A stretch of 64,000 nucleotides of DNA from Mycobacterium sp. OAS707 (GTDB lineage: Bacteria > Actinomycetota > Actinomycetes > Mycobacteriales > Mycobacteriaceae): positions 992,001-1,056,000 of the forward strand of contig NZ_JADBDS010000003.1 in the NCBI RefSeq assembly GCF_014873705.1, given 5' to 3'. The position numbers were made by a program, and so were the translations under genes. Below the pieces are notes generated by a model. That model was not told where the DNA came from. It did no database searches and saw only the letters and a program-made list of their open reading frames with translations. Positions 35,246 through 45,343 of this stretch are shown here, piece by piece (positions within the stretch are counted from its first letter, which is position 1; each line of letters begins with the position of its first letter).

Positions 35246-36001
35246 CTACGCCTTGGCAGCGGTTTTGAGAAGCCAGTCTTCGAACCTGGTGTCGAACAGC
35301 GTCGCACCCTCGCCGGGGCACAGGGTGCGCTCGCCGATGTCGATGCCCCAGTACTGCGCGTCGGGATCAGCGACGACCTCGCGGGCATCGCCGCGGGCCG
35401 TCAACGCGGTCCTGATCAGGTCGGGCAGCAGGACCGCCTCCGGCCCGCCGATTTCGGTGATGCCCTTGACCGGCTCATTGACCGCGGCGATCGCGAGCCC
35501 TTCCGCGACGTCGGCGGCGGCCATCGGCTGAAAGTACGCCGGTGGCATGCGCACCATGCCGTCGACGGTCGCGGAGTCGGCGAGGGTGTTGACGAACTCG
35601 AAGAACTGCGTCGCGTGTACGAGCGTGTACGGAATCGGCCCTTCGGCGATCAGGTTCTCCTGCAGCTGCTTGGCCTCGAAATAGCCGCTCTTGGGCGCCA
35701 ATTCAGCGGTACCGACCACCGACAGAGCGACATGGTGGCCAACCCCGGCATCCTTCTCGGCAGTGAGCAGATTCGTGGTTGCCGTGCGGAAGAACTCGAT
35801 GGCCGAGTCGTCGAGCTGCGGCGAATTCGACACGTCGACAACCACCGAGGCGCCTGCGAGCACCTCGGGCAACCCCTCGCCCGTCAGCGTGTTCACCCCG
35901 GTCGAGGGTGCGGCCGCGACCGCCTCGTGCCCGTGTTGGTCCAACGCCTGCACCAACTTCGAGCCGATCAAGCCCGTTCCTCCGATGACGACGATCTTCA
36001 T
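35246..36001 (-). CDS. NmrA/SDR-like NAD(P)-binding protein
   Basis: Atypical short-chain dehydrogenase of 251 residues with GGTGLIG at 8-14 and no clear YxxxK pair, as is usual in NmrA-like proteins. Segments LPEVLAGASVVVDVSN and VALSVVGTAELAPKSGYFEAKQ fit the family. The role could be redox sensing or reduction of an unknown ligand. It follows the methyltransferase gene by 78 bp and precedes the LuxR gene, all on the minus strand. Confidence 0.82.
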   Translation of the reverse strand: MKIVVIGGTGLIGSKLVQALDQHGHEAVAAAPSTGVNTLTGEGLPEVLAGASVVVDVSNSPQLDDSAIEFFRTATTNLLTAEKDAGVGHHVALSVVGTAELAPKSGYFEAKQLQENLIAEGPIPYTLVHATQFFEFVNTLADSATVDGMVRMPPAYFQPMAAADVAEGLAIAAVNEPVKGITEIGGPEAVLLPDLIRTALTARGDAREVVADPDAQYWGIDIGERTLCPGEGATLFDTRFEDWLLKTAAKA

Positions 36002-36079
36002 GATTGCCCTTCCGTTGTGCTTCCGACGTGCTCTGACCGCCAGAACGAATGGGCATCCGCGAAGTCATCCCGGCACGGG

Positions 36080-37123
36080 CTATTTGATGCCGACGACCAT
36101 CGAATCAGGACCGACCAGGTGCTCGACGTAGCTCTTGCTGAAGCCGACCTCAGCCATCCACCCGCGGCAGTCGGCGCCCGTGTAGTCGAAGCCGCCGAGA
36201 CCCTCGATCAGCATGTTGAGGCTCATCAGCAGACCGAATGAGTTGTGGCGCCGGTCGTCGTCGATAAGCGCCTCGTAAACGATCAGTGCCCCGCCGTCGG
36301 GCAGTGCTTCGTAGGCCTTCTGCAGTAGTAGACGCTTCTCGCCCATGTCCCAGTCGTGGAGTATGTGGCCCATGACGAGAACGTCGGCACTCGGTAGCGG
36401 GTCGGCGAAGAAGTCGCCGGGCGTGAATTGCAGACGGTCAGCCAGACCGTGTTGCGAGACATAGGAATTGAAGATCGGCTCGATGGGCGGGAGGTCATAT
36501 CCGCCGCCGGTCAGATGGTCATGGGCTGTCGCGATGGCAACTGGGACAGCGCCTTGGGCGCACCCGATGTCGATCACACTGCCGTAGTCGCGCCATGGGA
36601 ACTTGGCTGCGATGGCCTCGCCCGCCGACCGGCTGAGACCTGACATCGCGGCGGCGAACCCAGCCAGCTTTTCCGGGTCGGCGTATAGCGTCTCGAAGAA
36701 CTCGCCGCCGGTCTTCACCTCGCTTTGCGGCTGGCCGGTTTGCAGAGCCTCGGTCAGCGACCCCCAGAAGTTGTAGAGGCGGACGCTCGACATTTCCAAT
36801 ACCCCTCCCACGTAGGTGGGCTTGGCCGGATCGAGGAAGAGGTCGGTCTGCGGAGTGTTTTCGTAGCGGCCGTCGGTGCGGTCGAGCATTCCGAGAGCGA
36901 CGAGTGCGTCGAAGAAGTCCCGCGCACTGCGCGGATGCAGGCCGAGTCGGTCGCGGAGTTGCTCGGCGTCCAGTGGGCCAGCCTCGCTGAGCACGCCGAA
37001 CAGTCTCAGCTCGACGGCACTCAGTAGCGCCCTCGAGCCCCAGAAGCCGAAACCCAGCTGCATGATGCCGTCGGGTGTCACCGCCTCGGAATCGGGCGCA
37101 GGCAGCGTTGTTGGTTTGCTCAT
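36080..37123 (-). CDS. SAM-dependent O-methyltransferase family-2 type
   Basis: Two-part protein of 347 residues. A winged-helix dimerisation domain (about 20-100, [21 protein letters not shown]) precedes a Rossmann methyltransferase domain with [10 protein letters not shown] as motif I and [18 protein letters not shown] near the catalytic His, as in plant-type O-methyltransferases. It probably methylates a small phenolic or polyketide. The ATG at 37123 follows a GGGGGAA ribosome site. Confidence 0.88.
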   Translation of the reverse strand: MSKPTTLPAPDSEAVTPDGIMQLGFGFWGSRALLSAVELRLFGVLSEAGPLDAEQLRDRLGLHPRSARDFFDALVALGMLDRTDGRYENTPQTDLFLDPAKPTYVGGVLEMSSVRLYNFWGSLTEALQTGQPQSEVKTGGEFFETLYADPEKLAGFAAAMSGLSRSAGEAIAAKFPWRDYGSVIDIGCAQGAVPVAIATAHDHLTGGGYDLPPIEPIFNSYVSQHGLADRLQFTPGDFFADPLPSADVLVMGHILHDWDMGEKRLLLQKAYEALPDGGALIVYEALIDDDRRHNSFGLLMSLNMLIEGLGGFDYTGADCRGWMAEVGFSKSYVEHLVGPDSMVVGIK

Positions 37124-37196
37124 TTGATTCCCCCCATCGAAAAGCCAACCAAGGGTCCAACTTAGCCCCAAAGCGCGTGTTTGCGGTGGCTTTTCG

Positions 37197-38420
37197 TCAG
37201 CAGGTGAGCGGCGGCAGTTGGTCGGCGCGGAGGACGACCGCACTGGTCGGTGCAGCCTTTCCACCGGGGCCGTGCTGCGCGCTCAACGCAATGGTGCCGC
37301 CGTCCGCGCCGACGGCCCAAGGCCCCAGGTTCACGACCGCGCCCGAGCGGGTGTCGATGACTGTGGTCCAGGTGTCCGTTTCCTGGCGACCGATGCCGCT
37401 CACCACATACGGACCCATCACCCAAATTGGACGGATCCCATCCCAGCCGCCAACGGCATCTCCGGTGACTCTCACAAGTCCGGACTCCGGTGACCACCAC
37501 GCCACGCCGCTGACGCCGTGATCGACGCCGGTGAACCATGCATATGCATTGCCGTCGGTGGTCAGGCTCAGCCGGTCCGGCCCCGTGCCCACCGCGTCGG
37601 CGACCGGCGTCGGGAGTTGCGCGGGGGTGATCACTTCAGCACGCTCCCAAGGCTTCCGTTTCGAGTCACGGTCGACGAGAGCGGTCACGCCGACCGCGCT
37701 CGCCCGCACGCTGTCCATCGAGCCCGCCTTCACCTCCGCGATGGCGCCGGTGTTCACGTCGTAGGACCGCATAGTGCCGTTGCTGCTGGCGTACTTCTCG
37801 TGGGTGATCCAGTACACCTTGCCGTCGAACAGTGCGACGGAGTCGATGGTAGGGCCGCCGGTCCCGTAGTCGTCCTCGCTGGACTTCACGACGGTCCGCA
37901 CTGCACCGCCGCTGCGGTCGATCAGGTCGATTTGGAACAGTGTCGGCAGTACGCCGTTGGCGCCGCGCGGTATTCGGTCGATGCCGACGACGATCCAGCG
38001 GTCGTCGATCGCAGCGAACCCGACGTCGTTTCGGTTCGGCTCCGGGACGCCATAGATCGGCTTGACCGACTTGTCGGCACCGATGAGCAACAGATCACGG
38101 GTGTCGCCGTTGTCGCGAACGGCAACCACCTCGCCGGCTCTGCCGACCGCCAACGCCATGGTTGAGCCGCCGGCGTCGACTCTGTTGCTCTCGATCGCCT
38201 GCTGCCATGCGGCGGGTAGCGCCGCCTGGCAGGCCCGCTGCTCCTGCGGCGCTTGTTGGGAAGGCGACGTGGCCGTCGGCGCGGCCGCGTTGTCGGGCTC
38301 GCTCGTACACGCTGCCGCGATCGCGACCACCACAAACGCGAGCGCCGCGCCCCGGCGGGTTCGTATTGACGGAGAAGTCAACGTAATCCCCACTCGCACA
38401 GCATTTTCCAAGTTTCGCAC
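37197..38420 (-). CDS. Putative lipoprotein with beta-propeller-like repeats
   Basis: Exported protein of up to 407 residues. A signal sequence ends in a lipobox IAAAC, and the mature part has a Pro/Gln linker and then repeated beta-strand blocks with Trp and Asp turns ([35 protein letters not shown]), suggesting a beta-propeller. Start is uncertain: GTG at 38420 gives a long N-tail, while TTG at 38381 after GTGGGG gives a more normal signal peptide. No function is known. It is separated from the ECF42 sigma gene by 60 bp. Confidence 0.7.
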   Translation of the reverse strand: MRNLENAVRVGITLTSPSIRTRRGAALAFVVVAIAAACTSEPDNAAAPTATSPSQQAPQEQRACQAALPAAWQQAIESNRVDAGGSTMALAVGRAGEVVAVRDNGDTRDLLLIGADKSVKPIYGVPEPNRNDVGFAAIDDRWIVVGIDRIPRGANGVLPTLFQIDLIDRSGGAVRTVVKSSEDDYGTGGPTIDSVALFDGKVYWITHEKYASSNGTMRSYDVNTGAIAEVKAGSMDSVRASAVGVTALVDRDSKRKPWERAEVITPAQLPTPVADAVGTGPDRLSLTTDGNAYAWFTGVDHGVSGVAWWSPESGLVRVTGDAVGGWDGIRPIWVMGPYVVSGIGRQETDTWTTVIDTRSGAVVNLGPWAVGADGGTIALSAQHGPGGKAAPTSAVVLRADQLPPLTC

Positions 38421-38480
38421 GCAACCGGTGTTTTCCTCTGCAAATTCTCTATTTGGGACCTCAACGAGGCCGCGGACTCG

Positions 38481-39650
38481 CTATGAGGTTTCGTCAGATA
38501 GGCGCTGACGAACGCTGGCGGCGCGCAAGGTGAGGTGGTTTCGCTCGGCGACGTTCTGTGCTTGCGCGGCAGCTTCGACGTAAAGCCTTGCCGCAGTGGC
38601 AAGTTCGCCCGCCCGCTCGTGCAGGTATGCCGCAGACGCGGTGTACCTCGGCAGGCTCGGGTCGACCTCGCCGAGCGCGGCTAACCCCGCCTGGGGTCCG
38701 TCCGCCTCACCGACCGCGACTGCGCGATTGAGCCGCACGATCGGGCTGTCGGTGAGCCGGACAAGCTCGTCGTACCACTCGACGATCTGGACCCAGTCAG
38801 TCTCGTCAGCGCTCTGCGCGTCCGCGTGCAGCGCCGCGATCGCGGCCTGTACCTGGTACTCCCCCAACCGGTCGCGGGCCAGCGCAGCCTGGAGTATGTC
38901 CACACCCTCAGCGATCAGGTCTCGCCGCCACAGACTGCGGTCTTGATCAGCGAGCACCACCAGGCTGCCGTCGGCCCGGGTACGGGCGGGGCGTCTGGCG
39001 TGGTGAAGCAGGAACAACGCGAGCAGGCCCGCGACCTCCTCGTCATGCGTCGCCGCGGCCAGTTGTCGGGCCAGTCGAATCGCTTCCTCGGCAAGGTCGA
39101 CATCGCCGCTGTATCCCTCGTTGAAGACCAGGTACAGCACCTTCAGCACCGTGCGCAGATCACCCAGCTGATCGAGCCGCACATCGCTCACGGTGCGTTT
39201 CGCGCGGCTGATCCGTTGCGCCATGGTCGCTTCCGGCACGAGGTAAGCCTGCGCGATCTGGCGCGTGGTGAGCCCGCCGACCGCCCGCAGCGTCAGCGCA
39301 ACGGCCGACGCGGGCGACAGGCTCGGGTGCGCGCACAGAAAGTACAGCTGCAGAGTGTCGTCGACGGACTCCGTCGGCCCTGGCCGAGGTTCGTCAGTCA
39401 CCCGCAGTTCGCGGTCGCGTCGCGCGGAGTCAGACCTCGCAAGATCGATGAACCGGCGCCACGCCGTGGTGATCAGCCAACCCTTCGGATCGTCGGGGCG
39501 CCGATTCGGCCATGCCTCAACAGCTTTGAGCAATGCCTCCTGCACCGCGTCCTCGGCGGTCGCGAAGTCGGCCCCGCGGTGGACGAGGGCCGCCAGCACG
39601 CCGGGGATCAGATCCCGCAGCTGCGCCTCGTCCACCGCGCGGGCGGCCAT
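38481..39650 (-). CDS. ECF42-type sigma factor with long C-terminal tail
   Basis: ECF sigma factor of 389 residues. Region 2 (about 10-75) has TAEDAVQEALLKAVEAWPNR and region 4 (about 105-160) has LTTRQIAQAYLVPEATMAQRISRAK. A C-terminal extension of about 200 residues (DUF6596/TPR-like) carries LVFNEGYSG and NRAVAVGEADGP motifs. This is the ECF42 group, which needs its tail for activity and is encoded with a DGPF-domain partner, here 3 bp upstream. There is no anti-sigma factor. A matching promoter lies ahead of the partner gene. Confidence 0.92.
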   Translation of the reverse strand: MAARAVDEAQLRDLIPGVLAALVHRGADFATAEDAVQEALLKAVEAWPNRRPDDPKGWLITTAWRRFIDLARSDSARRDRELRVTDEPRPGPTESVDDTLQLYFLCAHPSLSPASAVALTLRAVGGLTTRQIAQAYLVPEATMAQRISRAKRTVSDVRLDQLGDLRTVLKVLYLVFNEGYSGDVDLAEEAIRLARQLAAATHDEEVAGLLALFLLHHARRPARTRADGSLVVLADQDRSLWRRDLIAEGVDILQAALARDRLGEYQVQAAIAALHADAQSADETDWVQIVEWYDELVRLTDSPIVRLNRAVAVGEADGPQAGLAALGEVDPSLPRYTASAAYLHERAGELATAARLYVEAAAQAQNVAERNHLTLRAASVRQRLSDETS

Positions 39651-39653
39651 GAC

Positions 39654-40067
39654 TCAGTGACACTCAGTGGTGTTCGGGGCGGCCGTCAGGAACGGCCGGA
39701 CCTCGAGCCACTCGTGGATCGGCTGGCCGCCGGCGCCCGGCGCCGCGGACAACTCGCCTGCCAACTCGACGGCGCGGTCGTACGAGTCGACGTCGATGAT
39801 CATCCAGCCCGCGATGAGGTCCTTGGTCTCCGCGAACGGACCGTCGGTGACGGGCGGCTTGCCCTCGCCGTCGTAGCGGACCCACGCGCCCTCCGGTGCC
39901 AGCGCCTGGCCGTCGACGAACTCGCCGCTGGATTGCAGCTTGGCCGCGAAGTCGTTCATGTACTTGATGTGCGCCTCGACCTCTGCCGGCGCCCACTGGT
40001 CCATCGGCACGTTGTTGACGGCCGCGGGCGCGCCTCGGTAGTGCTTGAGAAGCAGGTACTTCGCCAT
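39654..40067 (-). CDS. YciI/DGPF-domain protein (ECF42 partner)
   Basis: Small protein of 137 residues of the YCII-related group, with the signature DGPF at residues 75-78 in PPVTDGPFAETKD. It starts MAKYLLLKHY and ends near the sigma gene start. DGPF proteins are usual operon partners and targets of ECF42 sigma factors; their molecular role is unknown. Ribosome site AGGGAG precedes the start. Confidence 0.9.
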   Translation of the reverse strand: MAKYLLLKHYRGAPAAVNNVPMDQWAPAEVEAHIKYMNDFAAKLQSSGEFVDGQALAPEGAWVRYDGEGKPPVTDGPFAETKDLIAGWMIIDVDSYDRAVELAGELSAAPGAGGQPIHEWLEVRPFLTAAPNTTECH

Positions 40068-40115
40068 GAATTTCTCCCTTCAGGTTCGCGACCCTAGTTG
40101 GTCGCTCACCCCTGG

Positions 40116-40142
40116 GACGGAGCCGTCACGGCGTTCTCGACA
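40116..40142 (-). promoter_or_regulatory. Likely ECF42 promoter of the DGPF-sigma operon
   Basis: Reading along the minus strand, TGTCGA (40142-40137) is followed by 17 bases and CGTC (40119-40116). These match the -35 TGTCGA and -10 CG[A/T]C pattern I recall for ECF42-dependent promoters. It lies about 50 bp before the DGPF start codon, so the sigma factor probably drives its own operon. Confidence 0.55.
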
Positions 40143-40160
40143 TCGGTGGCGAAAACTTTT

Positions 40161-40991
40161 TCAGCCGCGATATTGCGTGACCTGTTTCGCGTATTCGTCG
40201 AGCAGTCGCAGCGATTCGTCATGCGGCTTGGTCGGCAGCAGCAGGTTCGCTTGGCGATAGCCGAGTCCCTCGAGTCCGCGCCAGTACTCCGGATCGATCG
40301 GCGTGCCGAACGTCGTCAGAGGGACGTCGTGGCCGGCGCCCTCGCGAAGTTGGTCGATACGGCGCTTGAGGTGATCGATCGGGAACGGGTTGGAGATCCA
40401 GCCCGCCTCGTGGCGGATCACCCGCTTGACGGTGGCATCGGAGTCACCACCGATGACGATCGGCGGATGTGGTTTCTGGACGGGCTTGGGTCGCAGGTAG
40501 GACGGCTCGAAGTCGACGTATTTGCCGTGGTACTCCGCGGGTTCGTTGGTCCACAGCGCCTTGATGGCCTCGATGCGTTCATCGAGCAGCGCTCCGCGCG
40601 TCTTCGGATCGGTGCCGTGATGGCGCAGCTCCTCGATGTTCCAGCCCGCCCCGACGCCGAAGACGAAGCGGCCGTTGGAGATCAGGTCGATGCTGGCGGC
40701 TTCCTTCGCGGTGATGATCGGGTCGCGCTGGATGAGCAACGCGATGCCGGTGATCAGTTCGATGCTGGAGGTGACGGCGGCCGCGGCCGCCAGCGTGACG
40801 AACGGGTCCAGCGTTCGGTAATAGATCGACGGCAGTTCCCCGCCGAGCGGATAGGCCGACTCCCGGCTGGCCGGGATATGGGTGTGCTCGGCGATCGCGA
40901 GCGAGTCGAACCCGCGCTCCTCGATGGCACGCGCCAGCGAGACCGTGTCGATGCTGTCGTCGTTGACGAATGTCGAAATCCCGAACTTCAT
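40161..40991 (-). CDS. LLM-class F420-dependent oxidoreductase
   Basis: Luciferase-like TIM-barrel enzyme of 276 residues. Segments LAIAEHTHIP, GIALLIQRDPIITAKE, FVFGVGAGWNIEEL and RPKPVQKPHPPIVIGG are typical of F420-dependent oxidoreductases in mycobacteria. It likely uses F420H2 or oxidised F420 on an unknown carbonyl or alcohol. The ATG at 40991 is preferred over longer in-frame starts that run into the divergent phosphoesterase region. It is downstream of nothing on its strand, so a single-gene unit. Confidence 0.9.
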   Translation of the reverse strand: MKFGISTFVNDDSIDTVSLARAIEERGFDSLAIAEHTHIPASRESAYPLGGELPSIYYRTLDPFVTLAAAAAVTSSIELITGIALLIQRDPIITAKEAASIDLISNGRFVFGVGAGWNIEELRHHGTDPKTRGALLDERIEAIKALWTNEPAEYHGKYVDFEPSYLRPKPVQKPHPPIVIGGDSDATVKRVIRHEAGWISNPFPIDHLKRRIDQLREGAGHDVPLTTFGTPIDPEYWRGLEGLGYRQANLLLPTKPHDESLRLLDEYAKQVTQYRG

Positions 40992-41106
40992 GTGCACCCT
41001 TATCTGCCGTTGTCTCGGATACCTAACGCCGACCCGCACCACGCTAATCCCGGCTACCGGCTTCAGTACCGTCGTAGGCACGACGACGGATAACCCTGCC
41101 GAATTG

Positions 41107-42276
41107 GTGGAATCGGTCGGGCCGCCACCGCGGTCCCGGCGGAGATGGCGCCGCACTGCGGTCGTGCTCGCGATCATGCTGGTGTTGTTCGGCGTGCCTT
41201 GGTGGACGCTGGTGGCAGGCGGTCCGGCCTGGCCGACAGCGGTAGTGGTGACCGGCACACTGCTTTTCGTCGGCGCCGCAGCCGCGATCCCGGTCCTGAT
41301 GATGCTCGGGCATGGCCACCGGCATCTGGACTGGGCTGCCGCTCTCGGGAACTTGCTGCTCGGCGTGGCCTGGGTGCTGTTCGCCTGGTCCGTGCTGGGC
41401 CAGCTGGTGGGCCTGATGCTTCTGGTCGGAGGAGTCGAGGATCCGGTGCGCTCGCGAGTGGTCGCAGGCGCGGTCCTGACCGTCGCGGTGGCGCTCCTCC
41501 TCTGGGGTTACGCCGAAGCGATGCGAGTCCCGCGCGTCAAGCGCCTCGAGGTCGCGATCGACCGGCTCGGCCCCGCGCTGGACGGCCTGCGCGTCGCGAT
41601 CATCACCGACACGCATTTCGGGCCCATCGATCGCGCCACGTGGTCGGCGGCCGTGGTGGCCCGTGTAAACGAACTCGACGCCGATGTCGTGTGCCACGTG
41701 GGAGACATCGCGGACGGAACGGTGGACATCCGCATAAGCCAAGCGAGCCCGCTCGCCTCGGTGCAGGCATCGTCGGCTCGCGTGTACGTCACCGGCAACC
41801 ACGAATACTTCAGCGAGGCGCAGGGATGGCTCGACTACATGGAAGGCATCGGATGGTCCGCGCTGCACAATCGGCACCTCGTCGTCGAGCGCGGCGGTGA
41901 CCGTTTGGTGGTCGCCGGTGTGGACGACGCGACGGCGACTGCGTCCGGCGTGAGTGGACACGGCGCGGACCTGCGGGCAGCGCTGGCCGGAGCCGACCCC
42001 ACACTGCCGGTCCTGCTGCTGGCGCATCAGCCCAAACAGGTCGCACACGCCGCTAGCGCCGGAGTCGACTTACAGATCTCGGGTCATACCCACGGCGGAC
42101 AGATCTGGCCGTTCAACTTCCTGGTTCGACTGGAGCAACCGGTGGTGAGCGGGCTCAGCCGACACGGCGATCGGACCCAGCTCTACACCAGTCGCGGTAC
42201 CGGCTTCTGGGGCCCGCCGTTTCGGGTGTTCGCGCCCAGCGAGATCACCCTGCTGACCCTTCGCTGCCCGCACTGA
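41107..42276 (+). CDS. Membrane-anchored metallophosphoesterase
   Basis: Protein of about 389 residues. Four or so hydrophobic helices occupy the first 140 residues, followed by a calcineurin-like domain with metal motifs DTHFGP, GDIADG, GNHEY, an LLAHQP His and GHTHGG. This layout is shared by membrane-bound phosphodiesterases of the YkuE/UDP-diacylglucosamine type, so a lipid or cell-wall phosphoester substrate is plausible. The start is uncertain: GTG at 41107 (with TTG at 41104) seems best because earlier frame contains no good signal. Confidence 0.8.
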   Translation: MESVGPPPRSRRRWRRTAVVLAIMLVLFGVPWWTLVAGGPAWPTAVVVTGTLLFVGAAAAIPVLMMLGHGHRHLDWAAALGNLLLGVAWVLFAWSVLGQLVGLMLLVGGVEDPVRSRVVAGAVLTVAVALLLWGYAEAMRVPRVKRLEVAIDRLGPALDGLRVAIITDTHFGPIDRATWSAAVVARVNELDADVVCHVGDIADGTVDIRISQASPLASVQASSARVYVTGNHEYFSEAQGWLDYMEGIGWSALHNRHLVVERGGDRLVVAGVDDATATASGVSGHGADLRAALAGADPTLPVLLLAHQPKQVAHAASAGVDLQISGHTHGGQIWPFNFLVRLEQPVVSGLSRHGDRTQLYTSRGTGFWGPPFRVFAPSEITLLTLRCPH

Positions 42277-42277
42277 T

Positions 42278-42922
42278 TCATCGGCGCCAGAACAGGTGGT
42301 GCGTCACCCCACTGGGGCTGGGCACCACGTCGTGGTGAAATCGATCGTCCAGTTCATCGGGCGATTTCCAGAGGCGCGACCCGGCCCCGATCTCGACGTC
42401 TGAAACCGCCACGTGCAGGGTGTCGATAAGGTCAGCATCGAGGAACTCGCGGATAGTGGTCGCGCCGCCGCCGAGACGGACGTCCTTGCCCTGTGCGGCC
42501 TCGCGCGCTTTCGCCAGCGCCGTCGCGGGATCGGCGTTGATGAAGTGAAATGTCGTGTCGGACAACGTAAATGATGGACGCTCGTGGTGGGTCATGACGA
42601 ACACCGGAGTATGGAACGGGGGCTCGTCGCCCCACCAGCCCTGCCATTCGTAATCACGCCACGGGCCGCGGAACGGACTGAACTTGTTGCTTCCCATGAT
42701 TTCTGCGCCGATGTTGTTGGCGAAGTCCCGAGTGAAGTAGTCGTCGAGGCCACGGCTACCGCCGGGGTCCGTGCGGTTCGGCCAACTCGCAGTCGCGCCT
42801 GCCCACGCCATCATCCGGGCCGGATCGGCGTCACCGAACGGACGATCGAGGCTCTGATTTTCACCGGCGCCGAATCCGTCATTGGAAACGGCGAAGTTCT
42901 GGACTTTGAGTAGTTGGACCAC
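42278..42922 (-). CDS. RibD C-terminal/DHFR-fold reductase family protein
   Basis: Protein of 214 residues with the dihydrofolate-reductase-like fold of the RibD C-terminal family. It has FAVSNDGFGAG at the start, then EIMGSNKFSPF, and GKDVRLGGGATTIREFLDADLIDTLH, the NADPH-binding and structural core. Many such proteins are not true DHFRs. The GTG at 42922 follows AGGAGA with six-base spacing. It converges with the phosphoesterase gene only one base away. Confidence 0.85.
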   Translation of the reverse strand: MVQLLKVQNFAVSNDGFGAGENQSLDRPFGDADPARMMAWAGATASWPNRTDPGGSRGLDDYFTRDFANNIGAEIMGSNKFSPFRGPWRDYEWQGWWGDEPPFHTPVFVMTHHERPSFTLSDTTFHFINADPATALAKAREAAQGKDVRLGGGATTIREFLDADLIDTLHVAVSDVEIGAGSRLWKSPDELDDRFHHDVVPSPSGVTHHLFWRR

Positions 42923-43010
42923 GTGGAGTCTCCTAGTCGTAGACGTGCAACTGATCAGACCACCGGTGCCCGCAAAAGTCATCGCGGCACCGAGTCTGTA
43001 GAGTCATCGC

Positions 43011-45338
43011 GTGCCTGTCAGCCCACCCGCAAAGTCTGTAAATGCCCGTCTCGCTGCGGAATTGACCGTCGACGAAGTGCAGGTCGCCGCTGCTGTGCGA
43101 CTGCTTGACGAGGGCGCGACCGTCCCGTTCATCGCCCGATACCGCAAAGAGGCGACCGGCAGCCTTGACGACGGCCAGCTGCGGATCCTCGAGGAGCGAC
43201 TCCAGTACCTGCGCGAGCTCGACGACCGGCGAGCCGCAGTGCTCGCGTCGATCCAAGAGCAAGGGAAGCTGACCGACGAGTTGAAGGCCGCCCTGATGGC
43301 CGCCGACACCAAGTCGCGGGTCGAGGACATCTACCTGCCCTACAAGCCGAAGCGAAGGACCAAGGCGCAGATCGCTCGCGAGGCGGGGCTCGAGCCGTTG
43401 GCCGACCGGCTGCTGGCCGATCCCACGCTGGTGCCTGACGAAGCGGCCGCGGAGTTTCTCGGCGACGACGTGGCCGATGCTGCTGCAGCGCTGGACGGTG
43501 CGCGTCACATTCTCGCCGAGCGTGCCGCCGAGGATGCAGAGCTCGTCGGCGCCATCAGAGAGAAGTTCTGGGCCGGCGGCTCGCTGCGTACCGAGCCGTG
43601 GTCCGCCGAGACAGCGAAAAGCCCTGCAGCACAGAAGTTTCGCGACTACTTCGAATTCAGCGAATCACTGGAGACCATGCCGTCACACCGCGTGCTTGCC
43701 GTGATGCGGGGTGAGAAGGAAGAAGCGCTTGCGCTTACCTTCGACGGTGGTGACGAAGCGATTTACCACGCCATAATCGCCAAGACGCTGGGTATTGACA
43801 TGTCGGCGAAGGCCGCCGCAACGCCGTGGCTGACCGCCACCGTCGAGTGGGCGTGGCGCACGAAGCTGATGATCTCGGGCAGGGTCGACGCCCGCCTGCG
43901 GTTGCGGCGCCGTGCCGAAGAGGAGGCCGCGGCGGTGTTCGCCAAGAACCTCAAGGATCTCCTCCTCGCCGCGCCTGCGGGGAACCGGACAACGCTCGGC
44001 CTGGATCCCGGCTTCCGGACGGGAGTCAAGGTCGCCGTGGTCGACGGCACCGGCAAGGTCCTTGACACCTGCGCGATCTACCCGCATCAGCCGCAGAAGC
44101 AATGGGATACGGCCAAGGCAACTTTGGCGGCGCTCGTCGCCCGCCACGGTGTCGAATTGATCGCCGTCGGCAACGGCACCGCATCGCGTGAGACCGATGC
44201 CTTTGCCGCCGAACTCATCGCCGACATCAGGGCCGCGGGCGCCAAGGCGCCCGCCAAGGCGATGGTGAGCGAGGCGGGCGCTTCGGTGTATTCGGCGTCT
44301 GCGTATGCGGCGCACGAGCTGCCGACGCTCGACGTGACGCTGCGTGGCGCGGTGTCGATTGCGCGGCGGCTGCAGGATCCGCTTGCCGAACTGGTGAAGA
44401 TCGATCCGAAGTCGATCGGCGTTGGGCAGTACCAGCACGACATCACGCCGGGGACGCTGGCGCGCAGCCTGGACGCGGTCGTGGAGGACGCGGTGAACGC
44501 CGTTGGCGTCGACTTGAATACGGCGTCGGTCCCGCTGCTGGCGCGGGTGAGCGGGGTATCCGAATCCCTGGCCGAGGCGATCGTCGATCATCGGGACAAG
44601 ACCGGCCCGTTCGCCAGCCGTAAGGCTCTCCTGAAGGTTCCTCGCTTGGGCCCCAAGGCCTTTGAGCAATGCGCAGGCTTCCTGCGGATCCGCGGCGGCG
44701 ACGACCCGATTGATGCGTCGGGTGTGCATCCCGAGGCGTATCCGGTTGTCCGTCGCATCCTGGACCGCTCAGGCGTGACGCTGGCTGAGCTGATCGGCAA
44801 CGAGCGGTCACTGCGGTCGCTTCGGCCTGCCGACTTCGCCGATGACCGATTCGGCATTCCCACGGTGACCGACATCCTGGCCGAACTGGAGAAGCCGGGA
44901 CGCGATCCGCGGCCGGCGTTCTCGACGGCGACGTTCGCCGCTGGTGTGGAGAAGGTCGCCGACCTCAAGGTGGGCATGGTGCTGGAAGGCGTGGTCACCA
45001 ACGTCGCCGCGTTCGGTGCGTTCGTGGATGTCGGCGTGCATCAGGACGGCCTGGTGCACGTCTCCGCGATGGCCGACCGCTTCGTGTCCGACCCGCATGA
45101 GGTGGTCCGCTCTGGGCAGGTGGTGCGGGTCAAGGTGGTCGCGGTTGACGTCGAGCGTCAGCGGATCGGGTTGAGCCTGCGACTGAACGACACACCGGAG
45201 CGCGGTCAGGCCAAGCGCGCCGATCAGAGTCGTGCCAAGCGCCCAAACCCCAATCGTGGCAAGGATTCTGGCCGGCGTACCCAAGACGCGGGCGGGTCGA
45301 TGGCAGATGCGTTGCGCAAGGCGGGTTTCGGGACCTGA
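43011..45338 (+). CDS. tex: Tex-family RNA-binding transcription accessory protein
   Basis: Tex/YhgF protein of 775 residues. The N-terminal Tex helical part is followed by a YqgF-like RNase-H domain (LGLDPGFRTGVKVAVVDGTG), helix-hairpin-helix repeats (VGVDLNTASVPLLARVSG and later KVPRLGPKAFEQCAGFLRI) and an S1 RNA-binding domain (GVVTNVAAFGAFVDVGVHQDG). The Lys/Arg-rich tail is normal. Tex helps transcription and RNA handling and is widely conserved. GTG start at 43011. It is followed by a convergent membrane gene. Confidence 0.94.
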   Translation: MPVSPPAKSVNARLAAELTVDEVQVAAAVRLLDEGATVPFIARYRKEATGSLDDGQLRILEERLQYLRELDDRRAAVLASIQEQGKLTDELKAALMAADTKSRVEDIYLPYKPKRRTKAQIAREAGLEPLADRLLADPTLVPDEAAAEFLGDDVADAAAALDGARHILAERAAEDAELVGAIREKFWAGGSLRTEPWSAETAKSPAAQKFRDYFEFSESLETMPSHRVLAVMRGEKEEALALTFDGGDEAIYHAIIAKTLGIDMSAKAAATPWLTATVEWAWRTKLMISGRVDARLRLRRRAEEEAAAVFAKNLKDLLLAAPAGNRTTLGLDPGFRTGVKVAVVDGTGKVLDTCAIYPHQPQKQWDTAKATLAALVARHGVELIAVGNGTASRETDAFAAELIADIRAAGAKAPAKAMVSEAGASVYSASAYAAHELPTLDVTLRGAVSIARRLQDPLAELVKIDPKSIGVGQYQHDITPGTLARSLDAVVEDAVNAVGVDLNTASVPLLARVSGVSESLAEAIVDHRDKTGPFASRKALLKVPRLGPKAFEQCAGFLRIRGGDDPIDASGVHPEAYPVVRRILDRSGVTLAELIGNERSLRSLRPADFADDRFGIPTVTDILAELEKPGRDPRPAFSTATFAAGVEKVADLKVGMVLEGVVTNVAAFGAFVDVGVHQDGLVHVSAMADRFVSDPHEVVRSGQVVRVKVVAVDVERQRIGLSLRLNDTPERGQAKRADQSRAKRPNPNRGKDSGRRTQDAGGSMADALRKAGFGT

Positions 45339-45343
45339 TCCGG

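Noticed and set aside
38826-40097. 423-codon plus-strand frame across the ECF42 and DGPF genes
   Set aside because: It spans two clear minus-strand genes and is Arg/Ala-rich without any family signal.
43683-44729. 348-codon minus frame inside tex
   Set aside because: Antisense shadow of a certain gene with no ribosome site or motif.
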